Shown in pieces: positions 24,794 through 37,876 of a DNA stretch of 64,000 nucleotides. A program made the position numbers and the translations under genes. The stretch lies in contig MNCI01022206.1 of the NCBI GenBank assembly GCA_015680685.1, positions 541,321 through 605,320 on the forward strand, read 5' to 3'. Positions within the stretch are counted from its first letter, which is position 1. Every line of letters begins with the position of its first letter. This DNA comes from Gnetum montanum. Its lineage: Eukaryota > Streptophyta > Gnetopsida > Gnetales > Gnetaceae. The notes beneath the pieces were generated by a model. It was not told the origin of the DNA. It saw nothing but the letters and a program-made list of their open reading frames with translations, and did not search any database.

Positions 24794-26115
24794 ATCATCA
24801 TCATCATCATCTTAGCCTTGTCCCAATAAAATGGGGTAAGTTACATGAGTTCTTTTTGGCCATTTACTTCTATAAAAAGTTAAATCTTTATTTATTTATA
24901 GTTTGTTCAAATCATCTTTGACTATTTTTCCCCATGTCTTCTTTGGTCTTTCTTATGGTGGCTTTCGTAGAACAGTGATCTAGCAACCTTTCTTTATAGG
25001 CTTATTGTCTGATTGTCTTTACACATGTCCAAACCATACAAGGTGTTGTTCTTGTAGCTTATCTAAAATAGTCACCACTTCAAGTATTCCTATGATGTTT
25101 GCATTATGAAGTTTATCTTTTCTAGTAACATTCAACATCTATTAAAGCATTCACATTTTTGCTACATTGATTCATTATTCATGCCTCTTTTGTATTGCCC
25201 AACATTTAGCACCATATAAGATAGGGAAAGTGACTACAATCTTGTAAAATGCACCCTTCAATTTATTAGTATTCTTTTATCATGTAGAACACCACTAGCT
25301 TGTCTACATTTTGACTATTTCATCTCAATAATATTTCTTATATATTTATTAATTTCACTATTTAATTGAAGGATTGATCCTAGATAATGGAACTATTTAT
25401 AGTGAGGGACTTTTTTTTTTTTTACCTTAAATTGTCACTTCTATTTCACCACTATTTATGCTATTATTAAAATTTCCATATATATTCTGTCTAAATGTTG
25501 CTAATTTTTAAGCCTTTTGATTTTAGGGTATGTCTCCACTTCTTTATTTTAAAAGCATTGTTTTCTTGAGCTATATCCACCAACATCATATCATCTACAA
25601 ATAACATACATTAAGAAATCTCATTTTGCATTTCCTTTATTAATTCATCCATAATAATGATAAATAAGTACAAGCTAAGTGTAGACCCTTGATGTAGAAG
25701 TATTGTGACTAAACAATGTGATGTTCCACAAGTTATTCTAATTTTAGTGGTAGCTCATTCATACAAGTCTTGAATCACTTTAATATATTTATTAGGGAGG
25801 TTTTTCCTCCACAAGGCCCACTAAATAATATCTCTGGGCATTCTCTCATATACGTTTTCCAAGTCAATGGAAATCATATGTAGATTTTTCTATGTTTTCT
25901 TAATTTCTCCATCAATTGTTGTATTAAAAAAAATAGCCTCTATAGTAGATCTCCTAGGCATAAATCCAAATTAATTTTCAGATGCTATTGATTCAAGTTT
26001 GAGACAATATTCAATGAATCTCTCCTAGAGCTTCATAGTGTGTCTCATTAGCTTAATCCCTTTATAGTTTGCACAATTTTATATGTCTCTATTTTTGTAA
26101 TTGGGAACAAAATTC
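24794..26115 (-). mobile_element. RTE-type LINE copy 1, 5'-truncated
   Basis: On the minus strand the element ends GGGACAAGGCTAAG followed by (GAT)n (24794-24812), the microsatellite tail typical of plant RTE-type LINEs. Reading inwards, broken frames show reverse transcriptase motifs: a catalytic-box variant CMLFVDDMMLV (about 25605-25570), a GLHQ-like region, KYIKVIQDLY, and FIDLE near 25860. Homology with copy 2 stops near 26115, so the copy lacks the endonuclease and most of the RT. There are many stops; it is dead. Confidence 0.8.
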
Positions 26116-27689
26116 TCATTATCTTAGTTATAAATATATAAACATGTTGATTAAGTTACAAATGTATATTTCTAAGATGAGAGGACATTATGAAGACAAA
26201 CTAGTACAAGAGTAACTTGAATGTCTTAACAAATTTTTAAAGTTAAAGTAAGAAAAGTACATGAGCATAAATTTGAGGATGTGGATAATAAAGATGATGA
26301 ATATAAGAATTCTTTGATCCCTCATTCTTCCATCATTAAGAGCCTTGTGATAATGTGCAATCTATAGTTTTTATTAATGAATTTTATTTTCTATTTTTCT
26401 TTTGTATATCTAAAGTATAGTAAAGTAGTTAATAATAAAAGATAAATCTAAATATGTTAAAGCTAATGTTATTGGAAAAGATTCATGAAAGTTAAATTAT
26501 AATATGATACATAGCTTGAATTTTTTTGGATAAGTTATATCTCATAATACTTTGCTTGTGTAGGTTTTATACTTTATTTGTTATCAAATTTTTAATCTTG
26601 TGATTGTTGTAGAAGCTTTCATGCTTGTATTTTATGTTAAAGTTGATGAAAAGAAGTTTTGTAGATGATTATGGTATATACATTATCATAGCTACCTTGT
26701 ACCAAAATGATATCAAAACAAAGTCAAATTTGAGGAATTTTAATTATTTGAACTAGAGAAATGATATTTATTAACATAAATTTAAAATTTTTTTATCATA
26801 ACTTGAACGAATGACCATAAGTACAACCCAAGACATATAGCCAACATAATGCCTTAGGATGATGGTAAATATTTTAGAATAATTATAAAGAAATATGATG
26901 ATGTCTCAAGTTTAACTCAAAGTGGTAACCTCTTGCCTAACAAGATAATGAGCTAATCACCAGTAATTTTAAAAAGAAATTAATGTATAGACCACATCAT
27001 CTTGTTTTACTTAGGCATATGGTATACTTCATGGATGTATAAAATGCAATCTAGATCTTGGTTTTGAATAGGAAAAGTATTGAAAAACTTTAAAAAGAGT
27101 TGAATGAATTCAATGTTAGAACTCAAATTTCATATTTAATACTTTTATTAGAAGCTAGTATATATTTTTCTATTAGAAGTTAAAAAATATATGAATAGAT
27201 TAAGTCTTACCATTCTATGAGAAAATTTCATTTGAAAAAATCTTAAAAACAAGGATGATATCATTTAAAATAATAATAGCTACAAAAATAGACTATTGAA
27301 AATTTAATGCAATAATGAATTAAAAAGAGTTTCCAAGAGTGAAGGTTTGGAAGAGATGAAAAATATGAGTATAAAACCAAATAAAGCTTTAAATTTATTA
27401 GAAAACCTAGAGGTGGTATCCATTATAAAGTAAAATATCTATATAGAGCTATCCTAATAACCATGCAAATGCTAATTACTACATTATGAATGGGATCACA
27501 TCACCTTTGAGTTGAAACTAGAAGATGGATTAATGTAAAACAAGATGATAGAATGTGTTAATTTTATGTACTATAACTAGTAGGTAAGAGATAATTTTTA
27601 TTATTAGAATGTTACACAATGGAGGAACCCAAATATTAATTAAAAATATAGATATTAACATGCAATGGCTCTTGAACCCAAATATTATT
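26116..27689. other. AT-rich spacer between the two RTE copies
   Basis: No frame or motif supported on either strand. Probably older decayed sequence into which the RTE copies inserted. Confidence 0.4.
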
Positions 27690-29910
27690 AAAAATTGCAT
27701 TTCTAATATATTTTCTCTTACTTTTGTTAATTTTTAATTTTTTTGATTCAAGAGCATGTCTCTACTTCTATATTTTAGTAGTAATAATTTCTTAAGATGT
27801 ATCCACCAACTTAAAATCATTTGCAAATAGTATACACTAAGGAATTTCACCTTGTATTTTCTTGGTTAATTTATCTATAATAATAGCAAATAAGTATAGA
27901 CTAAGTGTAAATCTTTGATGGAGACCTATTGTGACTAGAAAATAAGATGCTATTCCACAAGCTGTTCTAATTTTAGTGGTAGGTCCTTTATACATGTCTT
28001 GAATTACTTTAATATATTTATTAGGGATGTTTTTCTTCCACAAAGGCCACCAAATAATATCTCTAAGCACTCTATCATATGTTTTTTCTAAATCAATAAA
28101 GATCATATATAGATTTTTTATATGTTTTTTGAATTTCTCCATCAGTTGTCATGTGAAAACAATAGCCTCTACAATAGACCTCCCTAATGTAAATCCAAGT
28201 TGATACCCTTAGACTATTGATTCACGTTTGAGACATTACTCTATGACTCTCTCCTAAAGCTTCATAGTATAGCTCATTAACTTGATCTCTCTATAGTTTG
28301 TACAAGTTTGTACATCTCCTTTATCTTTGTAAATGGAAACACAAAGCTTTTTCTTTAATTGTTGGGTATTCCGCTAGCCTTCAAAATTCTGTTAAATAAT
28401 TATGTTAGCCATTGTATCTCTCAATACTTTCCAAGATTTTATAGAAATGTTATTTGATCTAAGAGCTTTTCTATTTTTCATCTTTGATAAAGCTATCTTT
28501 ACCTTAGAGAAGGAAAGTTCATTAACCAAACAAAAAAATTTGTTCTTCTTCTTGGATGTCTTTTTTTTTTGGAAATTATTTATTTAATAAGTTTTGAAAA
28601 TAAATTTTCCACCTATCCATAATTTTATTATCTTTTACCAAAATTTTGTCATTTGCTTCCTTGATGAATTTAACATGATCAATGTTTTACATTTCTTATT
28701 TCTAATTTTTTCCAATTTATAAATCAAAATTTCTCCTTCCTTTGTTTCTAATTTCTCATAAAAGATATCCAAGGCCTTATGTTTGGCTTTGGCTATTGCT
28801 ATGGTTGCCTCCTTCTTTGCCATTTTGTATATTAGTTTATTTTCCCCACTAATGCTTTGTTGCCATTCCTTAAAAAGCATTTTGTTACCCCACTAATGCT
28901 TTGTTGCCATTCCTTAAAAAGCATTTTGTTATTCTGGATAGCATGTTGTACTTCATCACTTCACCACCATGTATCCTTTGGGATGTATTTTTTGCTTTTT
29001 GTTTCACCCAAAATATTCTTTCTAATTTTTTGAATGAAACTTTTCATCTAGCACAAAATTAAATTTGCAAAGAAATCCTAATTCCAAGTGCCTTCATGAA
29101 GCAATTGCTTTCTAAATAAGGTGAAATTATCTTCTTTCAAATTCCACTCTTTTATGCATTTAGTCACTTTTTTATTTTACCTTTAAAGCTCTATATAGCT
29201 AAATCCATGATCATTAGTTAATGTTGAGTTGCAAGGCACTCTCCAAGTATGACCTTGTAATCTTTTCACATGGTCAAGTCTCTTTTGCATAATAAGAAAT
29301 AATCAATTTGTGTTTGATCCATACCACTCTTGTTTGTAATTAAATATTCTTCCTTCTTCTTAAAATAAGTATTTGCAATTGCAAGGTCATAAGCACTTGC
29401 GAACTGTAGTAGGAATCTCTTATATCATTGTGCTTTCCAAATTCTTGTCCTCTACGAATCCAATCATATCTCATTTTCATAGATCTAGCATAACCATTAA
29501 AATCCCCTCCAATGAATATGTTTTCTTACAAGGGAATTTCTTGAAACACTTGATCCATGGAATCCCAAAAATCCTGCTTAATCAAAGTTTCTAGGTCAAT
29601 TTGGGAAGCATATATACTGATGACATTGATGATTTCATTTCCAAGTACAAGTTTGATGCCCATAATTCAATCACTATGGTGATATACTTGTACCACTTTA
29701 TCTTTGATAGATTGATCAATGATGATGCTCACAACATTTTGGTGATTTTCTTTTCTTGGGTAGAAGAGTTTTTAATCTTGGCCTAAATCTTTAGCTCTCT
29801 CCCCTCTATCTTATTTCTTGGAGGTAGACAATGCAGATTTTGTATCTTTTCATGACGTTGGTAATTTTAGAGGTCTTTTTATTGAGAGTGCCAATGTTTT
29901 AGGTTGCCAT
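27690..29910 (-). mobile_element. RTE-type LINE copy 2, endonuclease plus RT, 3'-truncated
   Basis: The minus strand starts with an ATG at 29910 reading MAT-stop-NIGTL, the usual RTE start with its tryptophan mutated. An apurinic-type endonuclease follows, with motifs like LQEIR and IGGDFNG (about 29525-29500). Then comes the RT: FIDLEKTYDRVLRDIIW at about 28105-28060, KYIKVIQDMY, GLHQRFTLS, and a box reading FAND where FADD is expected (about 27820). That is a lost catalytic aspartate. Compared with copy 1 it stops near 27690 and lacks the 3' end. A 44-bp exact tandem duplication lies at 28844-28931. It cannot encode an active protein. Confidence 0.82.
28844..28931. repeat. 44-bp tandem duplication inside RTE copy 2
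   Basis: CCCCACTAATGCTTTGTTGC and the next bases occur at 28844 and 28888 without visible differences. The LINE itself is old, so an exact repeat suggests a recent slip or an assembly join. Confidence 0.9.
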
Positions 29911-31840
29911 TCGAAAGTTCTATTGTTAGACTTGCTTCTTTATCCACACCCATCCTTGATGTAAGAACCCTTATCTACTTTTTGCATCTAGGTGATAATA
30001 TTGCACATTGTTTTTTGATGATATCCTAGTGACCCTTGTCCATTTTCCACATTGTTTCTAGGGAATGTGCTAGGAAATGCAAATTTTGAAAAAGAACTCA
30101 TACATGAGATTTGGCAAGGTTTTACAGCCAACTGACAACTTGATACTAACCCTTCTTCGTTTGTATCTAGGCTTGGGACTAGCATTGGCGAAGTTATCAT
30201 CTAAGCTTTCTACATTTTTTTAAAAGAAACTTCTATAATAGTTGAATATGAAAAGAAAATATTAATATGAAATTTTTTATTGTAGCACTTTTAATTGCTT
30301 ATGTACTTGTAGTTCGAACATTTCTTGTATTGTATATTTTAAAGTTCTTTTCTATTATCTCTAGTTATAATTGAAATCAATGAATGAATGTATTATTTAT
30401 GTATTCATAAATTTTAAGTTTTTTCTTCATTAGAAAAAAAGGAAAAGAATAGAAAAAAGAAATTGTATGCATGAGTTATATTGATGTTAATAAAAAAATA
30501 TTTTTATGAGAAAAGTAACTTCTTGATTAATTTAAACATTAATCTTTATTATCTTCTAGATTCATCCCAACTCAATGAGCTTAATGAATCAACTTAACTT
30601 TTTCTTTCCTCATATTAGTGTTTATAAATAGCCATAATATTATTAATACTATTGTCCCTAATTTTTAGTTGATAGTAGAATGCCATCTCAACGTAATATA
30701 TTAGAATCAAATTTGCAAGATGTAATTTAGAAGATTTAATGAAAAAGATTTACTAATTATTATTTCATTGTGAACTTGGCGCAATGCTATATTGTTTTAA
30801 TGACAAGAGCATTATTCTAAACTATATTTTTAGAGGTATATTATAAATATAATAATTAAGAAACATGATATTTTTTTTAGGATGGTAGGGTTTCAGGTGT
30901 ACTAATATAAATCCTTAGGTTGAGACCATGTAAAGGTGTGCTTGTATTAGGCTTTTAACTCAACACCTTCAAGTACAAAGCTATGTGAACTAATTAAGTA
31001 GCCAATGACTAGTGCTAAAAAATTGTGAGCATTGCATCTTGAAATATGAACCTTTGTGAAGAAACATGAGCAAAAGTGAAGTTGTATTTCATAAGTATCT
31101 TGCATATTTTTTCTTTGCAACACATTTTAAATCATACTAGATTCATCATCAATTGCAATTGATTTCTCAAAGATTAGAAGTAGAATAAATAGTATTATAG
31201 TTAAGGGCTAGTTGAGATGTAGTGGATGATGGTTAGTTTTAGAAAAATGGTAGTATGAAAAGGAGAAGAAAAAGAAAAAAAGAAAAACTTTTAAAGATTT
31301 AACAACTACAATAAAACAACTATTTGTAGGAAGAAATAATAGGAAGAAAAAAGAAGAAGAAAAGAAACTATTTTTTCTTAAAAACTAAAGCTATATTTAG
31401 TTTAGAAAAAATATCTAAACTAAACATAATACATAAGGTTAGTCACATCATTGTTATCATTTTTTCTATAACAATGAGGTGTTAGCCTAGTGGTAATGCA
31501 CTTGATCTTTTGTGTTGGTTACATGTCCAAGGGATACATATAGTCATCTAGTTATAACAATGACATCAAAAACTTTTTTGGAATAAAAAAAGTTTCAAAT
31601 TGGGTAAGTTATATAATTTTTTAAAAAAGAATACGTTCATGTTTCATGATTTTCTTTAAGATCATAATCTTCTTTTAAAGGTAAAATTTATTTCTAACTT
31701 ACATATTTTTAAACTTACCAACTTTACACTTATATACTCTATTTTTATTTGCCCTTGCATGTCATTTTCTATAAAATTATTTTAAAGAAAGTAGACATAT
31801 ATATTTCCTCTGTTTCTAAAATAATAAAATTCCCTTGATT
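29911..31840. other. AT-rich intergenic DNA
   Basis: No gene supported. A head of the SINE-like family (CAATGAGGTGTTAGCCTAG) is at about 31477-31550. The first few hundred bases may be the 5' UTR of RTE copy 2. Confidence 0.4.
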
Positions 31841-32640
31841 GAATGTGAGGTCAACACTCAACAATGACTCCGCTTTCTTAGAGCATAATTAAATAATCTT
31901 GTCATTAGACCGCTGGTCAGATTCCTCTTCCAGACAACTCTTGGAATTTGAAACCGTTCATCATGGTAACCGGCCAATCGTCAAAAACACATCATTTGAG
32001 AAATTGACCCACTGTTACAGATCATGATAAAGCACGACACCGCCTCCGCTACGCAAGAGAAGATGGGAGAATATATAACTTTTTTAATATAAAAAACATA
32101 AAAAAGAGCATTGGAAGGGAATATTCGTGTCAGACCGTGACATTGGAAAAGCAGAAGCCGTAACGCAAACAAAATCTACACACTTTAGACTGTGGATGCC
32201 ACCGCCTGCTTTCACTGCAGTGAAAACCCTTCCCGTTCACATTATAAGATTCACTTTAACAACCTATGTTCATATTGTAAAATTCAATTAACAACCCATA
32301 ACAACAGTATTGATCATAAATGACGTCTTCCTGCATACGCTATAAATCTTACCACCTTGCTGACGAAACTAATTTATGGTGTCATACCACTGGAATTCAC
32401 TACTTATGTGGTAGTCGCCTTCCTTGGTTCCACTATGTCTCGTTATGCTTCTCTGGTTGTGACCAACTTCATGATTTCAGATCATGATAAGGGACAGGGA
32501 AAAAGAAGAAGACTGATTCTGGGAATAATCATGGCCGATGCATGTGTACACGCTTTGATTATAATTTTGTCTCAATTTGCTTACGGAAGTCATAGCCTTG
32601 ATACTTTCAAGAAAATGCCGTAGTAAAGTAACCTTGTAAT
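31841..32640 (+). other. Less AT-rich island, possible gene remnant
   Basis: This 800-bp patch is visibly less AT-rich than its surroundings. It carries the 25-bp TGACGTC-centred stretch (32316-32340) also found upstream of WRKY gene 1. A plus frame ending at 32623, with an in-frame ATG at about 32432 (MSRYASLVV), contains a hydrophobic segment (LILGIIMADACVHALIIIL) after a basic stretch, as in a membrane protein. I do not recognise it. It may be an exon or promoter fragment of a lost gene. Confidence 0.3.
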
Positions 32641-34324
32641 ACAAAATTTTTATATAGTGAGCCATTAACACTTACTTTAAACATAATTAATTATGGATTA
32701 TAACGTTCTAATTTGGGTTTTATCTAAGTATGTCATTATGGTCCCTATATAAGTGGATGCTTGGGTAGTCTTAAAATTATTACCAAATCAACAAGTGATT
32801 GAAGAAAATTCAAGTTGTAGTCTCTTCCTCTTGTGTAAGCTTAATTCAAGCTTATTGTAAGTCTTAAACTAGAAGATTTTCATGCTAGGAGTTGAAGTAA
32901 TTGCTTAGAATTTTCTAAGACAATTATGTTATTTTCCTTGTACTTATTCTTTTATTTGCTATTAATTTCTATGACTATTTACATTTCTCATACTTTAATA
33001 ATGCATTAAAAATTAATAGATATTTCGGTCTACACTCAACCTTATCCTCATATAGATGAAAATTCAATTTACTCTAGAGGAATAATAAAATAGAACTATT
33101 CCCCAACCTTATGCAAAGTTATTGAGCATTGTAATAGATGGCCAACAAAGCCTTCCAACAGCTTAATTGATAAAAGAAGTTTGTCTTATATGAGTCTTGT
33201 ATGAGTTATTAAAAAATAAGTATAATGGAAGATTTAACTAAAGGTAAGAAAATAAAGTATCAATATGATGCTCCATCAACTTTAAAATCTTTAAGCTAGT
33301 TTGATTATATAAGAAAGTTTCTCACTTAGTTTAATGATTAAATTCTAGTAAGTAAAGTTGAATCGCTCAAACCAACAAATTAATTGATAAAAGAAATTTT
33401 TCTTGGGAGGTTAAGGATAAAGTTATCAATTTGGTTGAAGAAGGATTCAATAATTCAAACTTTTACAAGGCCATGTTACTGTCACCATTAGTAAGTGTTC
33501 TTAGACCATTAATAGCTTACATAATACTCCATTAAGTCCTTTTCGGAAATAAATTTCTCTTAGAATTATTGAGCCTTGTAATAGGTGACCATCTTGCATA
33601 GTTTGGAAGGGCACTAGGAAAATTAGCAAGCTACATCTTGACCCTCTATCCAATTCTTCGGCCAATTACTACCAAAAAATGAGATTCTTACATAATTTAA
33701 GTTTGCTAATCTAACTATCATCAAACTAATGCCTATTTTGTTTAGAACTTTAGTGATAAATGATAACTAAGGTAAATGGTTGTGGCTATTTGATGCCATA
33801 TCTTTACTTGAGGCAGCACCTAGGTAAAGCCAAAATCATACCATTTTTTTGACAAGTTTACCATCACCATCTTAAAGTAAACCAAACCTTTAAATTAAAT
33901 CCTCCTATTCATATTTCACCATGCATACCACTATAAATAGCATCACCTCAGATCAGGGTCATCATGGTTCATTGTAACATGTAAATTTGATGGCATCCTC
34001 ACCTTCCTCTAGCATTCCACAATCTCATTTATTAAGATCTATTGTTTTAAATTTATCTCTAATGTCTCTACCCAAGGTTAGTTGGTTCATGTACATACTT
34101 TTGAAAAGGAAATTTTATAACATCTAAGAAGAAATTTATATAAAATATAATAACATAATAGAAAATTAGGATTTGGTTCTTTGTTTATGAAATTTGAATA
34201 TTAGAATTAAAAAATTTCAAATTGTTGAAACATGTGCTATTTTTTTGTGGATATATGTGAAAGCCACATGAAGAAAATTTCTTTGTAGTGAACAATTCTA
34301 ACAATATATTTAAAACAAGTATTA
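32641..34324. other. AT-rich DNA with a possible old LTR fragment
   Basis: Near 32690-33010 the sequence looks like the promoter half of an LTR (CCTATATAAGTGG followed by a transcript-start-like CTCTTCCTCTTGTG). No second LTR copy is seen. Two loose copies of ATTGAGC..TTGTAATAG lie near 33120 and 33570. No gene is supported. Confidence 0.35.
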
Positions 34325-35116
34325 TGATGTAGAGCCTAACTTAATAGACCCCAAAAGGGCCCATTCTACAATTTTGTAAGCAAATTAAGCTTAGTAAACA
34401 AGAACAACATATATACATTGAGAAAATCTCCCTTATTATTAAAGAAAACTTTCAAAACACAAATAAATACACCAAAGATTGAGAAGCTAAGCTTAACTTA
34501 TATCTCCTCCAAGAATTTTAGAGGCCACACATGTCCCTTCTCAATCCTCAATTACTCATAATGGAGCCAAAGCTTAAGAAAAGACACTTATAAGAGATTC
34601 TCTCAACCTCTCGCAAGTGCTCTCCATTGCCTCTCACTCAATTTCCCTTGCACAAGCTCTCTCCTTGAGGCTAACCTTCTCTTCAAATTAGCCTATCCAA
34701 ACTCAAACCTTGGATACTTATTTACAGTTTCTTAGTGTGACCCTTTCTCTTCTCAACATTCAAATTACAAATTAATTTCTGTTGCTCACGAGAGACATCT
34801 TGTAGTCTAAGGAGACATCTTGTCCAAGTGTAGATGAGTTATAGGAGATGTCTATCTCCTAGAGGAAAAATCTCTCCTATCAGAGCTAAAATTCAGGATG
34901 CTCATTTTAAGGCCTAGAACAGATAAACATCTCCAATCAAGTCCCTAGTAATCCCGAAACCCCCTAAACTCATCAAAATAGGTTTTAGACATCCCAAACA
35001 TGCTAAAACACCCTAGAATCATCATCAACAATGTCAACACAAGAAGACACATAAACAAGATACACACATCCAAAATAAATTCAGGATTACATAAGGATTA
35101 GGTGATGTTCTCATCA
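34325..35116 (-). repeat. 3' LTR of minus-strand element B
   Basis: The ends are TGATG at 34325 and CATCA at 35116, a 5-bp terminal inverted repeat of the TG...CA type. On the minus strand the sequence just before it is the purine run AAGGTGGAAGAAA, a good polypurine tract. That makes this the 3' LTR, with the element body to the right. No second copy was found in the window, so the 5' LTR is lost or highly diverged. Confidence 0.6.
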
Positions 35117-35129
35117 TTTCTTCCACCTT
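35117..35129 (-). other. Polypurine tract of element B
   Basis: The minus strand reads AAGGTGGAAGAAA directly before the TG of the LTR. Such a tract primes plus-strand DNA synthesis in LTR retrotransposons. It supports the LTR call at 34325-35116. Confidence 0.6.
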
Positions 35130-35905
35130 AAAAAGTCATGCTTAATGAGCTTTCATAATTTTTAAGGCACCATGCCCCTATGATTGTAGGCCATAATACT
35201 TAGCATAATAATCAAGACTCAATGCATCAAAAACATGAGAATGAGTATTATTTAAGATTTTGGTTTTGAGCTTTTCTTGCTCATGGAGGCTTGTTCTCAT
35301 ATTCCACCATGATGCCTTTAATTTAGCATCTCCTTAGAATGCCTCCTTTGCATCCCTATGATGACTCAAACTTGCAACAAATGAAGAATAAGAAAAATAA
35401 AAAGTATTAGGCTTCCTAAATTAAACATCCTTTCTTCCTTTATTTTTCCTCTTCTTCATCCTTTCATTCTTAGTGTTTGGAAGATTCTCAATCATCCTTC
35501 TTCCACCATGAGCATCACCATGTAGATTGCCTTCATGTTGCTCATTTATTTCATAGTTAAGATAATCAAATTCATCACTATTAATGTCCTCACCAACATC
35601 AATAATGATCTTCTCATAATTACTCTCCCAATAACCATCAATACTAAACACATTATCATTATTAGTATTCCTCTCACTAACAATGATACCACAAGTTACA
35701 TTGCTCGTATCATTTAGAACATGACTTATAATTTTGCACAATCATCACAATGATCATGATTCACATCATTAACAATGAATAAATGTTGTAGGGATACCTC
35801 TTCTAATCCCCTTCATTCCTATAGGTGATTTTTGTAGGTTTTAGACATTGTGAAGATGTCTTGGAGGTGAACAAGACATATTCATGAAGAACTAAGAGGA
35901 AATAG

Positions 35906-36091
35906 GAGACATTCCATAGGTCTAGGAGACATCTTGATCAAGGGCTAGCTTGTGACAAGAGACATATTACATGTGGAGGAGATGTCTTAGTTCTTAAGGA
36001 GACATCTTAAGTGAGATGTCCCATTACTGAAGGAGATGTTTCCTTCTTCCAAAAGATGTCTCATCCAAATGTTGGGCTTTTGCATGAGACA
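35906..36091. promoter_or_regulatory. Cluster of six TGTCTC/GAGACA hexamers
   Basis: GAGACA or its complement TGTCTC occurs at 35906, 35926, 35959, 35999, 36057 and 36086, mostly within the longer phrase GAGACATCTT. TGTCTC is the canonical auxin response element. Two more lie in the nearby LTR (34792, 34812). This may be a real regulatory array of an LTR element or only a decayed simple repeat. Confidence 0.4.
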
Positions 36092-36326
36092 TCTGGAAAA
36101 AGATGGAGATGACTTGTGCAATCTATAAAACTTATGAATAGGTATATCCAAATTTTGAAATAGTTGAGAAAAGCCAAGAGAAGATAGACATAGTTGGAAA
36201 TCTTTAAGTTGGACTTGATAAAAGGTTTCTTGTCTTTATTTTCCAATAAATATTGTGTTGTTATATCATGATATGTCATGAGATGAAGAGATGACAATAA
36301 GAGTTGATGAGATTGACATGAGAGCA

Positions 36327-36570
36327 CAAGTGTAAGAATGCATGTGTGCATGCAACTTTTGGGTTAATTATGTGTGTTTGATCTATGTATCTATTCTATG
36401 TATTTTGTGTTTGATCTCAGTCCTATGTTTGTATGAGAGATCTTATTTCAAGTGTAAGAATGCATGTGTGCATGCCACTTTTGGGTTAATTATGTGTGTT
36501 TGATCTATGTATCTATTCTATGTATTTTGTGTTTGATCTCAGTCCTATGTTTGTATGAGAGATCTTATTT
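36327..36570. repeat. 122-bp tandem duplication
   Basis: Units 36327-36448 and 36449-36570 are nearly identical (one difference seen in GCATGCAACTT versus GCATGCCACTT). The surrounding element is old, so the duplication is recent or an assembly artefact. Confidence 0.92.
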
Positions 36571-37400
36571 AGTTTTTTTTTGAATTGAGAACAATCATTA
36601 TGTGGTTGTAGAGCCTCATTCTTTACAATGTTATTAGAATGTTTGTCAGTGATTTGGATGTTTGTGGGTTGTTAAACCACTATTATAATATTTTTTACAT
36701 TAAATAAAGATAGCTAGTTTTCTTGAATTCTAGCATATTGAACTTTTTTTCATAATATATAGATTTAGTGAGAATTGAAGTTTATAAAACAAACAAAGTA
36801 AACTTGCTTTAATAAACCAATATCAAGCTAAAGTGAAAAACTGGCATCCATCACACTTGATTACTACCATTTGCAAGGTAAAGCTTAGACTCACTTACCT
36901 CGTCATGGTTTGTCCCATTCATATTTAGTTTAACTTGATCTTCAACATGTGGCATTTCAATCTCATCAAAGCTTTAAGGTTCAAGCTCCCAAATAGAAGT
37001 CCCCAATTCCTATGGTTTCTTCTCTTGAAAGGAATCATCATCAAGGATTCCATCCCATTTTGGAGGTACTAGCTCAAAAGGTAAACTCTCCTCCATGGCT
37101 TTAACATTAGATTCATCAAAAACATCATCAAAGCAATAATCTTCTACATACCTTGGAGACTCACCTATCTCCCATGAGATAGCCTCAACTTGGCTTAGAA
37201 TCTATTTTCTCTTGCCAAAAGGTATATAAAAATTGTAAAAAGAATGATTATCATACCTTCTAGTGCTATCTTTGATCATCCTTGAAGAAGTCCCTTATTC
37301 TTTGCCACTCATTTAGCTTTAATCTTTCACCTCCCATGCCTTATGAGGTAGAAACTCTCCTTGATCATCAACATATATTATCTTGGACTTTGAAGATCTT

Positions 37401-37863
37401 TGTTAGATAGTAATTTTTACATTGTCTTGATTCATAAGTTACTATTATTAAGTTAAGTTAGTCAAGTCATAAGAGTATGTTACAATTTGTAAGGTTAAAT
37501 AATGATTACAAATCATAACAAGTGTTGAGTTATTTATGATGGCATGTTACGAATCATAATGAAGTGTTGTGTTGATTACGATGAATCATAATCATTTGTC
37601 ATGTTAAGGGCTAGCCATTACCAAAGCATTATGTATCATTGTACGTAAGTAATAAAGAAAGAAAGAAAGAAAGAAGAAAAATATAGTTGTTTGTAATTAA
37701 GGAATAAATTGTTATAACCAAAAAGTCTAAGAATATCAAGTTATAAAAGAAAGTCATTTGAAAAAAAGAATATTATTAATTATAAAATTGCTTTATCAAA
37801 AATCTTGACATATTATGAAACTCTATAAAGTGCTTTTGAATGATACTGTAGTGAAGTTTAGCA
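37401..37863 (+). repeat. 5' LTR of copia element C
   Basis: Begins TGTTAGATAG, a common copia LTR start, and ends ...TTTAGCA immediately before a tRNA-iMet-type primer site. It holds no coding potential apart from a short chance frame. No matching 3' LTR is found, so the element is truncated. Confidence 0.55.
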
Positions 37864-37876
37864 TGGTATTAGAGCA
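37864..37876 (+). other. Primer binding site, tRNA-iMet type (copia element C)
   Basis: TGGTATTAGAGCA differs by one base from the usual plant copia primer site TGGTATCAGAGC. It marks the end of the 5' LTR. Confidence 0.65.

Larger units (their letters stand above)
35130..37395 (-). pseudogene. Coding relics of element B, family unclear
   Basis: A 106-codon minus frame at 35741-35421 is acidic and ends in a basic tail (RMKKRKNKGRK). Around 37300-36890 a second minus-strand tract reads like a former protein (for example EAISWEIGESPRYVEDYCF and PKWDGILDDDSFQEKKP), with a few stops. Neither is a domain I can name. Position next to the polypurine tract suggests the internal region of element B. 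The 122-bp duplication and the GAGACA cluster lie between them. Confidence 0.4.

Noticed and set aside
24794-24812. Stand-alone (ATC)n microsatellite
   Set aside because: It is the tail of RTE copy 1.
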